Origin: Natrinema caseinilyticum
GTDB lineage: Archaea > Halobacteriota > Halobacteria > Halobacteriales > Natrialbaceae
Direction of reading: 5' to 3'
Length of the DNA: 64,000 nucleotides
Assembly (NCBI RefSeq): GCF_024227435.1
Contig: NZ_CP100445.1
Span: 2,539,369-2,603,368 of the forward strand
The notes beneath the pieces were generated by a model, which ran no database searches, was not told the DNA's origin, and was given only the letters and a program-made list of their open reading frames with translations. Position 1 is the first letter of the stretch, and the number at the start of each line of letters is the position of its first letter. Shown one piece after another: positions 1 through 8,873 of the stretch. The translations under genes were made by a program, and so were the position numbers.

Positions 1-1539
1 ATGTACGCCCAGAAGCAGGAGGGGTACTTCATGATCCGGACGAAGGTTCCGGGTGGGTATCTGACGCCGGACCAGGCCGAGGTGATCGGCGACGTCACCG
101 ACGACCTCGCCGTAGCCCCCGAGGAGTACGGCGGCGACGAACAGAACGAACTCTGGGGCGACGCCTATCTCGACATCACGACCAGACAGGACATCCAGAA
201 GCACTGGATCCGAGTCGAGGACGTACCGGAGATGTGGGATCGCTACGACGAGGTCGGCCTGACGACCGTCCAGGGCTGTGGCGACTCGGCCCGGAACGTG
301 CTCGGCTGTCCCGCCGCCGGCCTCGACGACCACGAGTGTTTCAACGCACAACCGGTCATCGAAGCCGTCTCGGACTTTTTCACCGAGAATCGCGAGTACG
401 CCAACCTGCCACGGAAGTTCAAGATGACGATCACCGGCTGCGCCCACGACTGTGCGCAGTCCCAGATCAACGACATCGGGCTCGTCCCCGCGAAAAAGGA
501 GATCGACGGGACCCATCTCTACGGGTTTCACGCCCGCGTCGGCGGTGGGCTCTCGGACGGCCCGCGCATGGGCTCGGAACTCGACGTGTTCGTCAAACCC
601 GAAGACGCCGTCGAGTTCTGCCGCGCCGTCGCCCAGACGTTCAAGGAACTCGGCGATCGACACAACCGCGGCGTCTGCCGGATGCGCTATCTCGTCGAGC
701 AGTTGGGCCCCGAGAAATTCGAGGAAGCGATCCGCGACCGCTGTACGGTCGACCTCCCCGACGCCGGCCGGAACCTGACGGTCGGCTACCAGGGCGATCA
801 CGTCGGCGTCCACGACCAGAAACAGGACGGGCTGAAATACGTCGGTTTCAACGTCGTCGCCGGTCGCATGGGCGGCGACGAGTTCGCGGCCGCCGCCCGC
901 GCCGCCCGGAAGTACGGGACGGAAGACGCCTCCGTCCGCCTGGCGACGGATCAGAACTTCCTCATCACCCACGTTCCCGAGGAGAACGTCGACGACCTCC
1001 TCGCGGAACCGTTCGCTCGGGAGTACAGCCCCGATCCGGGGCCGTTCTCTCGGGGTGCGGTCGGCTGTACGGGCAGCGAGTTCTGTAACTACGCGATCAT
1101 CGAGACCAAAAAGCGCACCAAGCGCTGGGCCCGCGAACTCGACGAGCGCATCGACGTCCCCGACGACATCGAGGCCATCCGGATGCACATGTCCGGCTGC
1201 TCGGCGTCCTGTGCCCAACCCCAGATCGCCGACATCGGCTTCCGCGGCGAGACCGTCAAACTCGAGGAAGACGGCGAATCCGATATCGTCGAGGGGATGG
1301 ACTTCGGTCTCGGCGGCTCGCTCGGCGCCGACAACGAGTTCCTGGACTGGGTACAAAACGCCGTCCCCGCCGACTCCGTGATCCCGGCTCTCGAGCAACT
1401 GTTCGAGGCCTACGCCGAGGACCGCGACGGCAGCGAGAAATTCTACCAGTGGTGTCGCCGCACCAACAACGACCGACTCCGCACGATCATGAACGGGGCC
1501 GACGCGCCGGTCGCACGGGGTGTTGCCCATGGCGACTGA
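1..1539 (+). CDS. Siroheme nitrite/sulfite reductase, 5' truncated by window edge
   Basis: Ferredoxin-type assimilatory nitrite or sulfite reductase; it would catalyse six-electron reduction of nitrite to ammonia or sulfite to sulfide on a siroheme coupled to a 4Fe-4S cluster in the cytoplasm. The C-terminal half carries the paired cluster/siroheme cysteines, CTGSEFC near residue 354 and GCSASC near residue 399. A half-repeat with CGDSARN and GCAHDCAQ lies upstream. The visible 512 codons begin in the middle of the family's first substrate-binding domain, so the ATG at base 1 is probably internal. The stop overlaps the next gene by 11 bases, which suggests translational coupling. Nitrite and sulfite cannot be separated from sequence alone. 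Confidence 0.88.
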   Translation: MYAQKQEGYFMIRTKVPGGYLTPDQAEVIGDVTDDLAVAPEEYGGDEQNELWGDAYLDITTRQDIQKHWIRVEDVPEMWDRYDEVGLTTVQGCGDSARNVLGCPAAGLDDHECFNAQPVIEAVSDFFTENREYANLPRKFKMTITGCAHDCAQSQINDIGLVPAKKEIDGTHLYGFHARVGGGLSDGPRMGSELDVFVKPEDAVEFCRAVAQTFKELGDRHNRGVCRMRYLVEQLGPEKFEEAIRDRCTVDLPDAGRNLTVGYQGDHVGVHDQKQDGLKYVGFNVVAGRMGGDEFAAAARAARKYGTEDASVRLATDQNFLITHVPEENVDDLLAEPFAREYSPDPGPFSRGAVGCTGSEFCNYAIIETKKRTKRWARELDERIDVPDDIEAIRMHMSGCSASCAQPQIADIGFRGETVKLEEDGESDIVEGMDFGLGGSLGADNEFLDWVQNAVPADSVIPALEQLFEAYAEDRDGSEKFYQWCRRTNNDRLRTIMNGADAPVARGVAHGD

Positions 1540-3250
1540 GAGCGAGGACGAACGCAGTGAGTCCTCGAGTAAGCGAGGGGGAGCGAAGCGACACGCGAGC
1601 CGCGAGGTCCCCGGTGAAGCGAGCGGTGAACCCGCGAGCGAGAAGCGACACGCGAGCCGTGACGGCGACGAGCGTCGGTTCCCTCGCGTCCCCGCATCGG
1701 ACGACGATGACGATGCCGTCATCGTGCCCGACGCGGGCAGCGGTCAGGCCCGCTCCCGTGAGCACACGGACCACGCTCGAGCGGGCGCTATCGCCACTGA
1801 CGGTGGCGCTGACGGCGACAGCTGCTCGCCGGACACCTGTACCTGCGGCGGGAAGACCCGTGCCGACGCCCAGTCGGAGACGCCGCCGGTCGCGACTGAC
1901 GGCGCGGGCGTCGCGAACGTCGACGAAATGGGCGAACTCGGCGAGCTCGAGTTTACGACGCCAGCCGAAAACGTCAGTCAGGACGTCGACAACGGGTCAC
2001 CGGACACGCGCGTCGGGATTCCGGACAGTGTCGGCCTCGAGACCCCCGAGTACTCGATCCGGTCGCAGATGAACGACATCGAGACGCCCGACGAGAAGAC
2101 CTGGTTCATGGAACTGGACGAGGCCGTCATCGACGCCGACCGCTGTATCCAGTGCGGGACGTGCGTCGCCGCCTGCCCTTCCGACTCGATCGGCGTCGGC
2201 GACGACGGACTGCCGGAACTGGTCAAGATGTGCACCGGGTGTTCGCTCTGCTGGGACTTCTGTCCCCGCGGCGGCCTCCGATACGAGCGCCAGTGGACGA
2301 TCACCGGCGGCGAGGACAACGTCAAAGGTGCCGGCGACCCGATCACGGAGTTCTCCGCCAAGGTCGACGACGACTGGACCGACGGCGCACAGGACGGTGG
2401 CGTCGTCACGGGCATCCTCGCGACGCTGCTCGAGGAAGGCGAGATCGACGGCGCGCTCGTCGCCACCGAGAGCGACGAGGAGGCCTGGAAAGCCGAGAGT
2501 TACCTCGCGACGACGACGGACGAACTCATCGAGAACGCCGGGACCGTCTACAACCAGACGCTCGCGCTGGGTAACCTCGATATCGAACAGTGGGAGCACA
2601 AGCTCCCCGACAAAGACTGGGACGACCTCAGCCTCGCGATCGTGGGCACGCCCTGCGAGATCGAGGGCATCCGGGCCCTGCAGGACTTCGAGTGGGACTA
2701 CCAGGCCCAGAACGAGGGCATCCGTGCGGTCGATTACACGATCGCTCTGATGTGTACCAAGAACTTCAACTACTACAGCCTCATGGGCGAGCAACTCGAG
2801 GAAAAACGGGACGTCTCGCCCGACGAAATCGGCAAGATGGACGTCCTCCACGGCAAGATGATGGTCTACGGCCACGACGGCGAGATGATCGTAGAGGAGG
2901 ATATTGAGAACTTCCACGACGCCGCGCTCAAGGGCTGTGACGAGTGTGCCGACTTCACCGGCTTCTGTTCGGACATCACCGTCGGCTCGGTCGGCTCGTC
3001 CGACGAGTACTCGAGCGTCATCATCCGCACCGACCAGGGCATGAAGGCGTGGGAGCTGACCGAGCCCACGCTCGACTACCACGACCTGGAGGACCGGAGT
3101 GCGGTCGGCAAACTCCAGGGCTGGGACAAGAAGAAGGCCTTCGAGAGCTTGGAGCGCCCGTTCGACCCTGACGCGCCCCGATTCATCGACTACACCGACC
3201 ACGCCGAGAACTACGGCACGGCGCTGAATCCCCACGATCAGGGCCACTGA
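1529..3250 (+). CDS. Ferredoxin-FrhB type F420 hydrogenase/dehydrogenase beta-subunit family protein
   Basis: Cytoplasmic iron-sulfur flavoprotein of the FrhB/FpoF family, which passes electrons between coenzyme F420 and iron-sulfur partners. An acidic, low-complexity N-terminus of about 190 residues includes a SCSPDTCTCGG cluster. Two 4Fe-4S motifs follow (CIQCGTCVAACP and CTGCSLCWDFCP, residues about 205-245), then the FrhB N- and C-terminal domains. ATG 1529 is preferred over GTG 1520 because it gives a normal start inside the upstream stop region. The overlap with the siroheme reductase gene suggests that this protein supplies its electrons, a split version of the methanogen F420-dependent sulfite reductase. 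That role is inference. Confidence 0.85.
   Translation: MATESEDERSESSSKRGGAKRHASREVPGEASGEPASEKRHASRDGDERRFPRVPASDDDDDAVIVPDAGSGQARSREHTDHARAGAIATDGGADGDSCSPDTCTCGGKTRADAQSETPPVATDGAGVANVDEMGELGELEFTTPAENVSQDVDNGSPDTRVGIPDSVGLETPEYSIRSQMNDIETPDEKTWFMELDEAVIDADRCIQCGTCVAACPSDSIGVGDDGLPELVKMCTGCSLCWDFCPRGGLRYERQWTITGGEDNVKGAGDPITEFSAKVDDDWTDGAQDGGVVTGILATLLEEGEIDGALVATESDEEAWKAESYLATTTDELIENAGTVYNQTLALGNLDIEQWEHKLPDKDWDDLSLAIVGTPCEIEGIRALQDFEWDYQAQNEGIRAVDYTIALMCTKNFNYYSLMGEQLEEKRDVSPDEIGKMDVLHGKMMVYGHDGEMIVEEDIENFHDAALKGCDECADFTGFCSDITVGSVGSSDEYSSVIIRTDQGMKAWELTEPTLDYHDLEDRSAVGKLQGWDKKKAFESLERPFDPDAPRFIDYTDHAENYGTALNPHDQGH
1585..1659 (+). repeat. In-frame 18-bp direct repeat inside the FrhB-like gene
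   Basis: The same 18 bases occur at 1585-1602 and 1642-1659. They are 57 bases apart and so in phase, encoding KRHASR twice in the disordered N-terminus. The surrounding DNA has the purine-rich style typical of haloarchaeal spacer DNA. Confidence 0.8.
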
Positions 3251-3276
3251 TCTCGAGTCGACTCGTCGAGACCGCG

Positions 3277-4188
3277 CTATCGAGACGTGTTCGGACGATC
3301 GTCGAGCGGTTCTGAATCCGCTCTGATCGAGGCATAGACCCGGTTTGCCCACTCGTACGCGATGGGTGCGTCCGTATCGACGAAGACTTGCATGAGTCCG
3401 GTCGTTTCATCGTACCCGCCCATCCCGACGCGCTCGTCGAATATCGCGAGTCCGTACGGGAGTTCATCGCGCGTTCGGAGTGACAGATGCCCGCGGTCGA
3501 TCGCCTCTCGGGCGCGCTCCGGGTACGTCTCGAGGAGCTTTTCGATGATCGTGGGCAGATAGACGATCTCGGTATCGGTCTTCTCGAAGATCTGCTGGTG
3601 AAACTCGCCGAGAACGAGCGGTGCCATGTGCGTGGTATTGAACCCTCGGAAGGTCTCCGACTCGTCGAGCAAGGACATGAACCGCTCGATCGGTTGATAT
3701 GGGTTGTCCGGTTCGGCGGGTGTGATCTTCGCATCCACGAACGGCTCGATGACGAATTCCTGGTGGTCCTCACAGATGACGTCCAGCAACGGTGCGAGGC
3801 GGTGGACGGTGTGGACGTTTGCCTCGAACCGGAGGACCTCGTCCGCGACGGCTTCGCCCCGGCCCGTCAGCTGAAATCGGCCTTCGTCTTTCTCTACGAA
3901 ACCCTGTTCGTCGAGCCACTGCGTGAAGCGGTGGCTCGTCGCACGCGAGACGTTCAGTCGCGCTTCGATCTCCCGGCGGTCGAGCGGTTCCGTGCGGAGG
4001 GCTTCCAGAACCGGCCCGTGTCGCACGATGTCGCCGAGAAGATCCGTGTCGACGCGGTCGTCCGTCGCGTCGAGTCGCTGTCCGAGGTATTGGTGGTTCC
4101 GGGCGTTCTCCAGGATGGCTTCCAAGACGGGAGAACCGGGTGGTGGGCGTTCGTCGTCGGCCGCGTGTTCGTCCTCTTTGAATCCCAC
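3277..4188 (-). CDS. Winged-helix transcriptional regulator with FilR1-type (DUF1724) domain
   Basis: Probable DNA-binding regulator of 303 residues. An N-terminal winged helix (about residues 45-115, with ARLNVSRATSHRFTQWL as the recognition region) is followed by a FilR1/DUF1724 sensor domain ending near residue 290. This layout is common in haloarchaea and is related to the methanogen FilR1 regulator. The start codon is GTG at 4188; no better ATG lies upstream. It converges on the FrhB-like gene and has its 5' end toward the flavin oxidase gene at 4300, so the divergent pair may share a control region. The ligand and targets are unknown. Confidence 0.8.
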   Translation of the reverse strand: MGFKEDEHAADDERPPPGSPVLEAILENARNHQYLGQRLDATDDRVDTDLLGDIVRHGPVLEALRTEPLDRREIEARLNVSRATSHRFTQWLDEQGFVEKDEGRFQLTGRGEAVADEVLRFEANVHTVHRLAPLLDVICEDHQEFVIEPFVDAKITPAEPDNPYQPIERFMSLLDESETFRGFNTTHMAPLVLGEFHQQIFEKTDTEIVYLPTIIEKLLETYPERAREAIDRGHLSLRTRDELPYGLAIFDERVGMGGYDETTGLMQVFVDTDAPIAYEWANRVYASIRADSEPLDDRPNTSR

Positions 4189-4299
4189 AGCGAGTCACCG
4201 GTGTCCGGAACGATGGCACGGATTGTAATTCTATCCCGTACGTGACGTGAGAGACGGTTCACGACGCGAAACGACGCGTGTTCGGACGAATCCATCTCA

Positions 4300-5739
4300 G
4301 TGAGTGAGGCCAACAGGGCTGCGACCGATCGGACGTCTATGGGACAACTGACCCGCGGCGACGAGCGGATCGACCAGTTTCGAAGCGACGTCCACGGAGA
4401 CGTGATCCGGTCCGGTGACGGTGCCTACGACGACGCACGGGCGGTCTGGAACGGAATGATCGACAGATATCCGACGGTGATCGTCAGGTGTCGAGGCACG
4501 GCGGACGTTATTCGATCGGTCGACTTCGCCCGAGAAAACGGGCTTCGCGTGGCCATTCGGGGCGGCGGTCACAACGTCGCAGGCACGGCAGTTTGTGACG
4601 ATGGTCTCGTGATCGATCTGTCGGAGATGACGGGCGTCCGGGTCGACCCCGACGAACGGAAGGCGTGGGTACAGGCCGGTGCGACGTGGGCCGACGTCGA
4701 CCACGAGACCCAGGCGTTCGGCCTGGCGACGCCCGGCGGCGTCGTCTCGGACACGGGGGTCGCGGGGCTCACGCTCGGCGGCGGCATCGGACACCTCCGG
4801 TGTAAGTACGGCCTGACCTGCGACAACCTCGCGTCCGTCGAACTCGTCACGGCGAACGGCGAGTTTGTAACCGCCAGCAAGGACGAACGCTCGGAGCTCT
4901 TCTGGGGGTTTCGCGGCGGTGGGGGAAATTTCGGCGTCGTGACCGAATTCGAGTTCGACCTCCACCCCGTCGGGCCGGACGTCGCGACTTGTTTCGTCTT
5001 CTATTCGGGAGATCGGGCGACTAACTGTCTGCAGGCATATCGTGAGTACGTTTCGGCAGCGCCAGACGAGGTTAGCACGCTCACATCTCTCGGTACGATG
5101 CCCGACGAGGAACTCTTCTCGGAAGACGGCGTGGATCATTTCAAAATCGGGTTCCTGGGATGTTACTCGGGACCGGCTGTGGAAGGTGAGGAGGTACTCG
5201 CACCGCTGCGAGAACTTGCCGAGCCGATCGCCGACGTCAGCGGGACGATTCCGTACGCCGAGTTCCAGCGAACGCTTGACGAAGACTATCCTTCGGGGAT
5301 GCGGTACTACTGGAAATCGTTGTATCTCGATGGTCTCACTGAACCGGCAATCGATCGAATCAGGTATTGGGCCGACACCGCCCCGTCCCCGTTAGCGACA
5401 GTTGACATCTGGCAACTGGGGGGCGCAATCGGGGACGTCGGTATCGACGAGAGTTCCTTCGCGGGCAGGCACGCGCCGTTTCTCCTCGGTGTCGAGGCGA
5501 ACTGGCACGACCCTGAACGAGACGACGCCAACGTGGAGTGGGTCCGCGATTGCCTGGCCGATATGCGGCAGTTCTCCGACGGCTCTGTCTACCTGAATTT
5601 TCCGGGCTTTCTGGAGGACAACGACGAACTCGTTCGAACCACGTTCGGATCGGCGTACGAACGGTTGGTCGCGGTGAAAGACGAGTACGATCCGGAGAAC
5701 CGCTTCGACGTGAACCAGAATATCAAGCCCTCTATCTGA
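4300..5739 (+). CDS. FAD-linked oxidase, berberine-bridge-enzyme-like (PCMH/BBE family)
   Basis: Probable flavin-dependent oxidoreductase for an unknown alcohol, sugar or alkaloid-like substrate. The FAD-binding PCMH domain spans about residues 45-215, with RGGGHNVAG carrying the His expected to bind FAD covalently and GGGIGHLRCKYGL lining the flavin pocket. The BBE domain at the C-terminus ends in YDPENRFDVNQNI. The second covalent attachment cysteine of bicovalent members is not at its usual place (the sequence reads TPGGVVSDTGV), so a single covalent bond is expected. GTG 4300 gives 479 residues; an ATG at 4339 gives 466 and is an equally plausible start. Confidence 0.85.
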   Translation: MSEANRAATDRTSMGQLTRGDERIDQFRSDVHGDVIRSGDGAYDDARAVWNGMIDRYPTVIVRCRGTADVIRSVDFARENGLRVAIRGGGHNVAGTAVCDDGLVIDLSEMTGVRVDPDERKAWVQAGATWADVDHETQAFGLATPGGVVSDTGVAGLTLGGGIGHLRCKYGLTCDNLASVELVTANGEFVTASKDERSELFWGFRGGGGNFGVVTEFEFDLHPVGPDVATCFVFYSGDRATNCLQAYREYVSAAPDEVSTLTSLGTMPDEELFSEDGVDHFKIGFLGCYSGPAVEGEEVLAPLRELAEPIADVSGTIPYAEFQRTLDEDYPSGMRYYWKSLYLDGLTEPAIDRIRYWADTAPSPLATVDIWQLGGAIGDVGIDESSFAGRHAPFLLGVEANWHDPERDDANVEWVRDCLADMRQFSDGSVYLNFPGFLEDNDELVRTTFGSAYERLVAVKDEYDPENRFDVNQNIKPSI

Positions 5740-5981
5740 GAGCGACCCGACGAGTTTGCTTTTTCACCGCCGTGGCGGAGACGTGGTGTGCGCTCACCGC
5801 CGGTGGAGAATCGAAACGCCGCCCCGCTGTTTATCGTTGGCGCGCGCACGTCCATCGCGACGCGGCGGTTGCGTCGGAACGTCCGGTGACGCATCGTTCG
5901 CTTCCCAGTATCTACTGGGACACGTATCCGGACGCCGGGATTCCGTGAATTGATCGAAACGGGACCGCAGACGTTGCGGGC

Positions 5982-6134
5982 CTAGTCTTCGACGGGAACC
6001 TCGGGGAGGCTCAGATACAGCGAGAACTCCTCTTCCTCGCAGTTGAAACACTTTCGCGGACCGGTTTCCGCGGACGACGTTGCCATGACGTTTCCGCAGT
6101 GACGACACACGTGGAGATGGTTTCTGTCTTCCAT
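5982..6134 (-). CDS. Small zinc-ribbon protein, 50 residues
   Basis: A short gene too small for usual ORF cut-offs. The product begins MEDRNHLHVCRHCGN and has a second knuckle, KCFNCEE, giving two CxxC pairs that can hold one zinc ion, followed by an acidic tail. Such one-domain zinc ribbons are common in haloarchaea and mostly uncharacterised; nucleic-acid or protein binding is likely but unproven. The ATG at 6134 sits in the first copy of a 20-bp tandem duplication. The second copy supplies another ATG at 6154, which is out of frame, so 6134 is the only sensible start. Confidence 0.7.
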   Translation of the reverse strand: MEDRNHLHVCRHCGNVMATSSAETGPRKCFNCEEEEFSLYLSLPEVPVED

Positions 6135-6160
6135 ACTAAGTTTCTGTCTCCCATACTAAT
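6121..6160. repeat. Tandem 20-bp duplication spanning a start codon
   Basis: Bases 6121-6140 and 6141-6160 match at 18 of 20 positions. Each copy contains the TATGG(G/A)AGACAGAAA start context of the zinc-ribbon gene on the minus strand. Because 20 is not a multiple of 3, only the copy nearest the gene is in frame. Confidence 0.85.
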
Positions 6161-6347
6161 ATCGTCCCCCACGACGGTAAAAATCGCTTTTCTCAGCGTA
6201 CCCTGTCGGTAACGCGGAGTGCACATTCCCGCTCGATTGACTCTGTTGCGCTGCCGAACCGTGACGTAGGCTGCGTCGTCCACCACGATCGATCGGGAAG
6301 CGCCGTCCGTCCGAATCGGATGTCCGGACGACCGAGACGCCGTGAGG

Positions 6348-6551
6348 TCAGACCTCGAAACAGCTCGCGGATAGGCCGCCGCTGTCGAAGCGTTCGGCTT
6401 CGGCAGGAGTGGATATCGATGTCGTGGATCTGCGTCCGTCCCTCGAGAGCCGATGCGAGGACGTGAGAATCCGATCGGAGCCCGTATCGATCACGCATCG
6501 AACGTCGATGTTTCCGGTCGCGCTGTCCTCGGTACAGGCGAGCAGTCGCAT
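6348..6551 (-). CDS. Hypothetical short haloarchaeal protein, 67 residues
   Basis: An open frame starting ATG at 6551, only 29 bases from and divergent to the cupin gene at 6581. The first half (MRLLACTEDSATGNIDVRC) has the G/C wobble pattern of real haloarchaeal genes. The second half is less convincing and may be affected by a frameshift. I do not recognise a family. The divergent arrangement with a short shared upstream region is the main support beyond codon pattern. Confidence 0.4.
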   Translation of the reverse strand: MRLLACTEDSATGNIDVRCVIDTGSDRILTSSHRLSRDGRRSTTSISTPAEAERFDSGGLSASCFEV

Positions 6552-6580
6552 TTACGAGGGCGATTCACGAACCGTGTTCC

Positions 6581-6952
6581 ATGGGATACCACATCGTGGA
6601 CCCGGACGAACTCGAGCGCGAACCGGACCGGCCGTCGGATATGCGATACGTCAGTGAATCGGTCGGCCTCGAGAAGTTGGGATTGCGAACGTACACCGTC
6701 GAACCCGGCGAAGAGATCCCGGTTTCGGGTCTCCACTATCACGACGAGCAGGAGGAGGTCTTCTACGTGGTCGGCGGCGAACTCAGCGTCGAGACGCCGG
6801 ACCGACTGTATACGGTCGAACCCGGCCAGTTCTTCGTCGCCGAACCGGAGAGTCCCCACCGGGCGTACACCGACCCCGATGCAGACGCCAGTGCGACGGT
6901 GCTCGGAATCGGCGCACCGCCGGTCAGCGACGCACACGCCTACGACGGGTGA
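6581..6952 (+). CDS. Cupin-domain protein
   Basis: A single-domain cupin of 123 residues. The metal-binding motif 1 reads HYHDEQEEVFYVVGGE (around residue 50) and motif 2 reads FFVAEPESPHRAY (around residue 90), giving the His-Glu-His set that normally binds Fe, Mn or Ni. The length and lack of extra domains fit stand-alone haloarchaeal cupins thought to bind small metabolites or act as isomerases or dioxygenases. The substrate is not evident. ATG 6581 follows a short spacer without a clear ribosome site, consistent with a leaderless transcript. Confidence 0.85.
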   Translation: MGYHIVDPDELEREPDRPSDMRYVSESVGLEKLGLRTYTVEPGEEIPVSGLHYHDEQEEVFYVVGGELSVETPDRLYTVEPGQFFVAEPESPHRAYTDPDADASATVLGIGAPPVSDAHAYDG

Positions 6953-6991
6953 CGAAACGCCATCGGTTCCAGTCTCCCGACCGATTCGGAG

Positions 6992-7951
6992 TCAGATCAC
7001 CACGCCGGACTGCAAAATGGCGATCACGAGGGTGAGCGCCGGAATCGAGAGCACCGTCGTGAGGAACACGCAGGTCGAGACGTACTCCGAGACGGGGATC
7101 CCCTTCGATCGCGACCCGTCGGCGAATTCGATGACGAGGATCAGCGGCGTCACGGCTGCCGGCATCGCGGTCTCGAGGACGAACACGCGAGCGACCGTCG
7201 GGTCCCGGAACCCGACGAGGAGCGCGATTCCGAGGCCGACGACGGGGGCGACGCCGAGTTTGAGGGCGGTGGCGGGCCACGCCCGTGAAACGGCGGTTGT
7301 GGTGTTCGAGCGCGCGAGCTGGATTCCGAGGATGAGCAACATCAGCGGAATCGAGGCTTCACCGACCAACTGGAGCGTCTCCATGCTCGCGGTCTCGGGG
7401 GACGGAACCAGGTCCAGCGACCGCGCGATGAGCGCGGCGGCGACGGCGTAGACGAGCGGGATATAGAACACCCGTCTGACGCCCTCGAGGCCGGCGGAAC
7501 CGCTGCTCCGGGAGGCGACGTAGACGCCGACGGTGTACATCAGCACGGACTGGACCGACAGGAAGAGGACGGCAGTCTGGCGCCCGATCTCTCCGAACGC
7601 GAAATCGGAGACGGGAATGCCGAGATTCCCGGAGTTACAGAAGATCGCGACCAAGACGAGCCCGCTCAACGCCGGTTCCCGCTCGCCGACGATGCGCCCG
7701 ACGGCCTCGGCGATCGCCCACATCACGGCCGTGAACGCGGCGATCCCGACCGCGACCCGCAGGAGCGTCGTCGTCTCGAGTTCCGTGACGGCGAGACTGT
7801 GAAACACCAGCGCGGGTGCCAGCACGTAGACGACGGCCGTGTTCAGCGGTTCCGGATCGACGTCCTTGACGGTGGCGAGGACGTAGCCAACGCCCGCGAT
7901 GGCGACGATCGGACCGACCGCGGAGGCGAAAATATCGACCAGGTCCGCCAT
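6992..7951 (-). CDS. AEC-family (auxin efflux carrier type) membrane transporter
   Basis: An integral membrane permease of 319 residues in the AEC/Mem_trans family, whose bacterial members export or exchange malate and other organic anions. About ten hydrophobic helices are visible. The two inverted five-helix halves start at VDIFASAVGPIVAIAGVGY and near VFYIPLVYAVAAALI. Conserved signatures include FCNSGNLGIPV in helix 4 and TAMPAAVTPLILVIEF in the second half. It converges with the cupin gene, and nothing nearby indicates the transported compound. Confidence 0.85.
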   Translation of the reverse strand: MADLVDIFASAVGPIVAIAGVGYVLATVKDVDPEPLNTAVVYVLAPALVFHSLAVTELETTTLLRVAVGIAAFTAVMWAIAEAVGRIVGEREPALSGLVLVAIFCNSGNLGIPVSDFAFGEIGRQTAVLFLSVQSVLMYTVGVYVASRSSGSAGLEGVRRVFYIPLVYAVAAALIARSLDLVPSPETASMETLQLVGEASIPLMLLILGIQLARSNTTTAVSRAWPATALKLGVAPVVGLGIALLVGFRDPTVARVFVLETAMPAAVTPLILVIEFADGSRSKGIPVSEYVSTCVFLTTVLSIPALTLVIAILQSGVVI

Positions 7952-8067
7952 CGGTCAGCCGTCGTCCTCCGCTGGGGGTGGTCGCCTCGAGACGCGCGTC
8001 TCCCGGCCGCCGGTCGCTTCTTGCATTACGCGTCAGATGCGCTCCGGACACACTATGGCTTACGATG

Positions 8068-8141
8068 CCGTCGTTCGCCGCGGGCGGGACGGTGGTGTCA
8101 CGGCCCGTCGTTCGCTGCGGGCGGGATGGTGGGTCCGTGAC
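8068..8141. repeat. Two tandem 37-bp imperfect repeats upstream of a GNAT gene
   Basis: Copies 8068-8104 and 8105-8141 each start CCGTCGTTCG and share the motif GCGGGCGGGA followed by a GTG(G/T) stretch; a few positions differ. They lie in the 313-bp spacer between the AEC gene and the acetyltransferase and appear non-coding. Confidence 0.65.
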
Positions 8142-8264
8142 CCGACGGCCGCCCGTCGGGTACGTCTCTCCGGCGTGCGACGGTACTACTGCCGGGACGC
8201 GTTCCGCCTCGCCGTTTCGGATCCGTTCCAGCGAATTTATCGTTCGAGAGCGAGGACCGCTCGT

Positions 8265-8873
8265 ATGACATCCGACGTCCGTATTCGAGTCGCGGCGCCG
8301 ACGGACGCGGCCGCCGTCCGAACAATTTACGCGCCCTTCTGCGAGTCGACGGCTGTCACCTTCGAGGAGACCCCGCCCCCCGAGACCGAACTGGCAGATC
8401 GGATCGAGTCGACACTCGAGCGGCACCCGTGGCTGGTCTGTGAGGGCGACGGCGAGGTCGTCGGCTACGCGTACGCGGGGCCGCTTCGCGAGCGCCGCGC
8501 CTACGACTGGATCGTCGAACTGTCGGTCTACGTGGCCGACGCGACGCGCCGGTCGGGCATCGGTCGGGCGCTGTACGAATCGCTGTTCGCCGTCCTCGAG
8601 CGACAGGGTATTCGCGACGCCTATGCGGTGACGACGGTTCCCAATCCCGAAACGGAGCGCTTCCACGAGGCGCTGGGGTTCGACCGCCTGGTCGAGTTCC
8701 CGTCGATGGGCCACACGGAGGGGGAGTGGTGGGACGTGGCCTGGTGGCGGCGACCGATCGCCGAGAAACCCGAGGCGCCGGAGCGGGTGCGCGCGCTTCC
8801 GGCCGTCCGTGAGGACGACGATTGGGAATCGCTCGTGCGGTCTGGTGAGGCGTTCCTGTCGCTATCGTCGTAG
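8265..8873 (+). CDS. GNAT N-acetyltransferase, phosphinothricin acetyltransferase-like
   Basis: Transfers acetyl from acetyl-CoA to a small amine; members of this subgroup often act on glufosinate-like or methionine-derived compounds. The acetyl-CoA loop reads DATRRSGIGRALYESLF (about residues 105-120), preceded by the strand WIVELSVYV. Motif B, FHEALGFDRL, follows. At 202 residues it is about 25 longer than typical because of a charged C-terminal tail after the WWDVAWWRR end of the core fold. ATG 8265 was chosen because upstream codons show no family similarity and include the 37-bp repeats. Confidence 0.85.
   Translation: MTSDVRIRVAAPTDAAAVRTIYAPFCESTAVTFEETPPPETELADRIESTLERHPWLVCEGDGEVVGYAYAGPLRERRAYDWIVELSVYVADATRRSGIGRALYESLFAVLERQGIRDAYAVTTVPNPETERFHEALGFDRLVEFPSMGHTEGEWWDVAWWRRPIAEKPEAPERVRALPAVREDDDWESLVRSGEAFLSLSS

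Noticed and set aside
1-3. ATG at the first base as true start of the siroheme reductase
   Set aside because: Family members have roughly 50 or more residues before this point, so the gene continues upstream of the window.
1997-3352. Long minus-strand frame of 451 codons opposite the FrhB-like gene
   Set aside because: It is the antisense shadow of a GC-rich real gene, with no family features; the plus strand has clear iron-sulfur motifs.
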